Shown here: in pieces, positions 61,973-64,000 of the stretch
Position numbering within the stretch: position 1 is the first letter of the stretch
Layout of the letters: each line of letters starts with the position of its first letter
Assembly: GCF_001715975.1 (NCBI RefSeq)
Contig: NZ_MARB01000024.1
Span: 1 to 64,000, forward strand
DNA: 64,000 nucleotides
Reading direction: 5' to 3'
Source: Candidatus Thiodiazotropha endolucinida
Lineage (GTDB): Bacteria; Pseudomonadota; Gammaproteobacteria; Chromatiales; Chromatiaceae
The notes under the pieces: generated by a model
Database searches by the model: none
What the model saw: the letters and a program-made list of their open reading frames with translations, nothing else
Told to the model about the DNA's origin: nothing
Translations under genes and position numbers: made by a program

Positions 61973-64000
61973 TTAACAAGCGTCGTCTTCCCCAGCGCAA
62001 TCCTCGTCGAAGCAACAGGCATCGAGGCTTTGGGGCGTACAACCGCGATCGCAACAGCACTCATTGCAGCCACACTCGCATCGTTCCTTACTCGGGGTCT
62101 TTTCCCAGGCAGTGTAGGCGAGCAGGTCGAGGGTTATTTCCGGGCGCTCCGGATCGTCGGACTTGATCACGAGCCCCTGGGCGCGAGGGCACTTCTCCTC
62201 GGCTTTGTAGCGTATCAGGATGTCGAGCCTCGTGCCCGGATGGAGAGTCGCTGGGAAGGGGTTGTTGACCAGCTTCCAGTACTTACTCGGCCGAACGAGT
62301 CCGACATGCGTGACGTGAAGCGGGCAGCGGCCGATGTTCGTGAGGGTGAGTGTCCGCTCTCCTGCGCAGCAGGCCTTAACCCCGCCGATGCAGGTCGAGC
62401 CGGTGATCGACAGAGAGCCTTGAGGCGCAGTGCCAGTGACCTGGATCGTCTTTGGTCCCTGGGGATCGTCACTGTTTATCTTGAGCGTGCCCGCCTTGGC
62501 GCCAAAGCCGGACGGCTGAAACCGGATCGGGATTTGAAGGCTGTCGCCCGGGCCGATCACGATGGGGAAGCTCAGGACGCTTGGAAGGACAAATTCGGTA
62601 CTCGACGAGGCGATGCTCTGGATCGTCAGCGGGCAGGGGGCACTGTTGGAAAGGGTCAGCATCCGGTCGCTGAAGTCACCGACGCAGGTCTTGCCGAAAT
62701 CCCCATTGTCAGCGATTGCCGACACCAGGCGTGGCGGCGCCGCTTTGCCCGAGACCCTGAGCACGCGAGCCCCGTCGGGGTCGTTGGAGAAGACGGTGAT
62801 CAGCGCCGTCTTGTTGCCGAAGGAGGTGGGCTGGAAGCGTATGGGGATGTCGATGCTGTCTCCCGAGGCGATCACGATCGGGTAGTCGTTGACGCCGGGC
62901 GCAACGAATTCCCCCGAATTCGAAGCGATGTTGGTGATCGAGAGCATGCCAAATCCGCTATTGGAGAGGGTCAGTATCATGACCTTTGATGTGCCAACGC
63001 ATACATTCATGAAGGCGCCGTCGTCGGGCAGCACGGTGACAAGCCGTGGGCGGAGTTGCACAGTCCGGACCGCGATATTGTTGTCGTTGGGTACGAGCCG
63101 CCAGTCCTCGATGGTGCGATCCGCATGGTATTTGTCCGCATTGTCCGGATCACCCTCGGCAGAGACCACCATCATCATGCTGTCATCGCCGTCTTCGTTG
63201 GCATTCGGAACCCATGCGAAGGGGCCGACGATGATCTCCTCGCCGTCGTTCGGTTGGATCGAGGGTGCGCCGATCTCCGGGGTGTCCATGGGCTTGAATT
63301 CCGTGGGCCAGACATGTCCCGCGAGGGGCTTGCAGTGGAAGCCCCGGACATTGACCAGGTTGGCGATCGAGCTGCCGCGGTTTTTGACCCGTACATAGGC
63401 GTAGTTGATGCCGATCACCGGATCCTGGTGGGCGCCACCGCTATCGGGCTGGTGTCGGTTCCAGATGGTTGGGGTGGCCCGGTGGTCAGCGAGATACTTG
63501 TATTCACCGCCGCGCCCGTCGTCGATATAGACATCGACAAGGGGTGGGTCGCCGTCGTTCAGATCCTGTCTCTCGAAGGACCATTCGAGGACCTTCTCGT
63601 AGGCCCCCCCTGAGAGGCCGCGGGTCGTCCAGTCGCCCGCATCGGCGGTCAGCAAGGCGTCGAGGAAACCTGCCGGGGAGCCTGGGTTGGTGGCAGGCGA
63701 TAGGGTGCTGACGGCGCGGAGCATGAGATAGGACATGAGATGGGCCGAGAATTCGCGTCGGGTCAGCGCCGTGGAATCGCCGCCGATGCTGCGATAGACG
63801 CGAAACAGCGTCGTCGACAGGATCTGCTCGGATGAGTAACTGCCCACATCATTGGTACCGCCCCAGCCCCAGCCGGCGGCGGGGTCGCGGTCTGAGCGTC
63901 GCCCCAGGGCAGAATAGGGCCAGAGCATGAAGCGGTCGTTGTTGCCGCCATCGTGCCATCCGGAATAGGGATCATTCAGAATCATGCCGAAGCTGTCCCC
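61973..64000 (-). CDS. choice-of-anchor-D repeat protein with Cys-rich tail (partial N-terminus)
   Basis: At least 675 residues; the frame reads on to the right edge (Asp-Ser-Phe-Gly before the first internal Met at 63985), so the true start lies outside. An N-terminal region with WGWGGTNDVGSYSSEQILST and RRFSAHLMSYL-like helices is followed by a beta-rich region and three tandem choice-of-anchor-D (ASH/MSP-like) units with the motif GDSIDIPIRFQPTSFGNKTA and similar. The C-terminal tail has 11 cysteines in about 36 residues. It is GC-richer than its neighbours. The N-terminus faintly recalls the tail of large zinc peptidases. Function unknown; likely an extracellular or structural protein. 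Confidence 0.7.
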   Translation of the reverse strand, partial: GDSFGMILNDPYSGWHDGGNNDRFMLWPYSALGRRSDRDPAAGWGWGGTNDVGSYSSEQILSTTLFRVYRSIGGDSTALTRREFSAHLMSYLMLRAVSTLSPATNPGSPAGFLDALLTADAGDWTTRGLSGGAYEKVLEWSFERQDLNDGDPPLVDVYIDDGRGGEYKYLADHRATPTIWNRHQPDSGGAHQDPVIGINYAYVRVKNRGSSIANLVNVRGFHCKPLAGHVWPTEFKPMDTPEIGAPSIQPNDGEEIIVGPFAWVPNANEDGDDSMMMVVSAEGDPDNADKYHADRTIEDWRLVPNDNNIAVRTVQLRPRLVTVLPDDGAFMNVCVGTSKVMILTLSNSGFGMLSITNIASNSGEFVAPGVNDYPIVIASGDSIDIPIRFQPTSFGNKTALITVFSNDPDGARVLRVSGKAAPPRLVSAIADNGDFGKTCVGDFSDRMLTLSNSAPCPLTIQSIASSSTEFVLPSVLSFPIVIGPGDSLQIPIRFQPSGFGAKAGTLKINSDDPQGPKTIQVTGTAPQGSLSITGSTCIGGVKACCAGERTLTLTNIGRCPLHVTHVGLVRPSKYWKLVNNPFPATLHPGTRLDILIRYKAEEKCPRAQGLVIKSDDPERPEITLDLLAYTAWEKTPSKERCECGCNECCCDRGCTPQSLDACCFDEDCAGEDDAC

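Noticed and set aside
62030-62989. 319-codon plus-strand ORF
   Set aside because: Antisense to the anchor-D repeats in a GC-rich gene, where long shadow frames are expected.

Overview
The window reads as a stretch of chromosome from a gammaproteobacterium, most likely a free-living or symbiotic sulfur-oxidiser-type lineage (Chromatiales-like). That placement is inferred from gene content: a methanotroph/sulfur-oxidiser-style sucrose-synthesis cluster, a periplasmic Mo/W formate dehydrogenase with its accessory genes, a rhombosortase with a GlyGly-CTERM target, LutABC lactate oxidation, ArsJ, and GTP-dependent PEP carboxykinase. No rRNA, tRNA, CRISPR array, complete insertion sequence or prophage is visible, and no single gene fixes the species.

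Layout: 0-2.7 kb, the end of a Tad/Flp-pilus-type operon (TadE-like and TadG-like proteins) and a small lipoprotein. 2.9-4.2 kb, an unrecognised coiled-coil protein with a Gly/Ala-rich hydrophobic centre. 4.5-7.2 kb, a VIT/VWA protein with a GlyGly-CTERM tail and its neighbouring rhombosortase. 7.8-10.5 kb, a HigA antitoxin with a beheaded HigB joined to a two-component system. 10.6-19.3 kb, sucrose phosphate synthase, sucrose phosphatase, fructokinase and amylosucrase, split by an inserted GGDEF/EAL gene. 19.8-22.6 kb, lutABC. 22.8-29.8 kb, a lipoprotein hydrolase, an ACP-acyl-AMP ligase-PlsC fusion, a CapA-like protein, an amber-interrupted small membrane gene and a NADAR protein. 29.9-35.4 kb, mixed single genes (PstS-like, SCO1, GlcG/HbpS-like, SohB). 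36.0-38.2 kb, the organoarsenical efflux pair GAPDH-ArsJ. 38.6-42.9 kb, palindromic repeat elements around a PhoX-like protein, a MOT1-type molybdate/sulfate transporter and a DUF4399 protein.

42.9-57.1 kb is one formate-dehydrogenase island. A leftward operon runs DUF3305, DUF3306, a polyferredoxin, a TorD-like chaperone, the small Tat protein FdhX, FdhA, FdhB, FdhC, a NarI-like cytochrome and an HdrD-like Fe-S protein. A divergent rightward set carries moaA, fdhD and an HTH-substrate-binding regulator. Together they would make, mature and regulate a membrane-anchored formate:quinone system with an extra HdrDE-like arm. 57.4-61.4 kb has pckG and two methyltransferases. The right end is a large protein with choice-of-anchor-D repeats and a cysteine-rich tail, running off the window.

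No wholly new system is demonstrated. The strongest second-look items are the rhombosortase/target pair, the FDH-HdrDE-like coupling, two perfect in-frame tandem duplications (ArsJ, FdhA), several hidden broken genes (higB, a small membrane gene, the torD 5' end, the start of the glcG-like gene), and a family of nested palindromic repeats.
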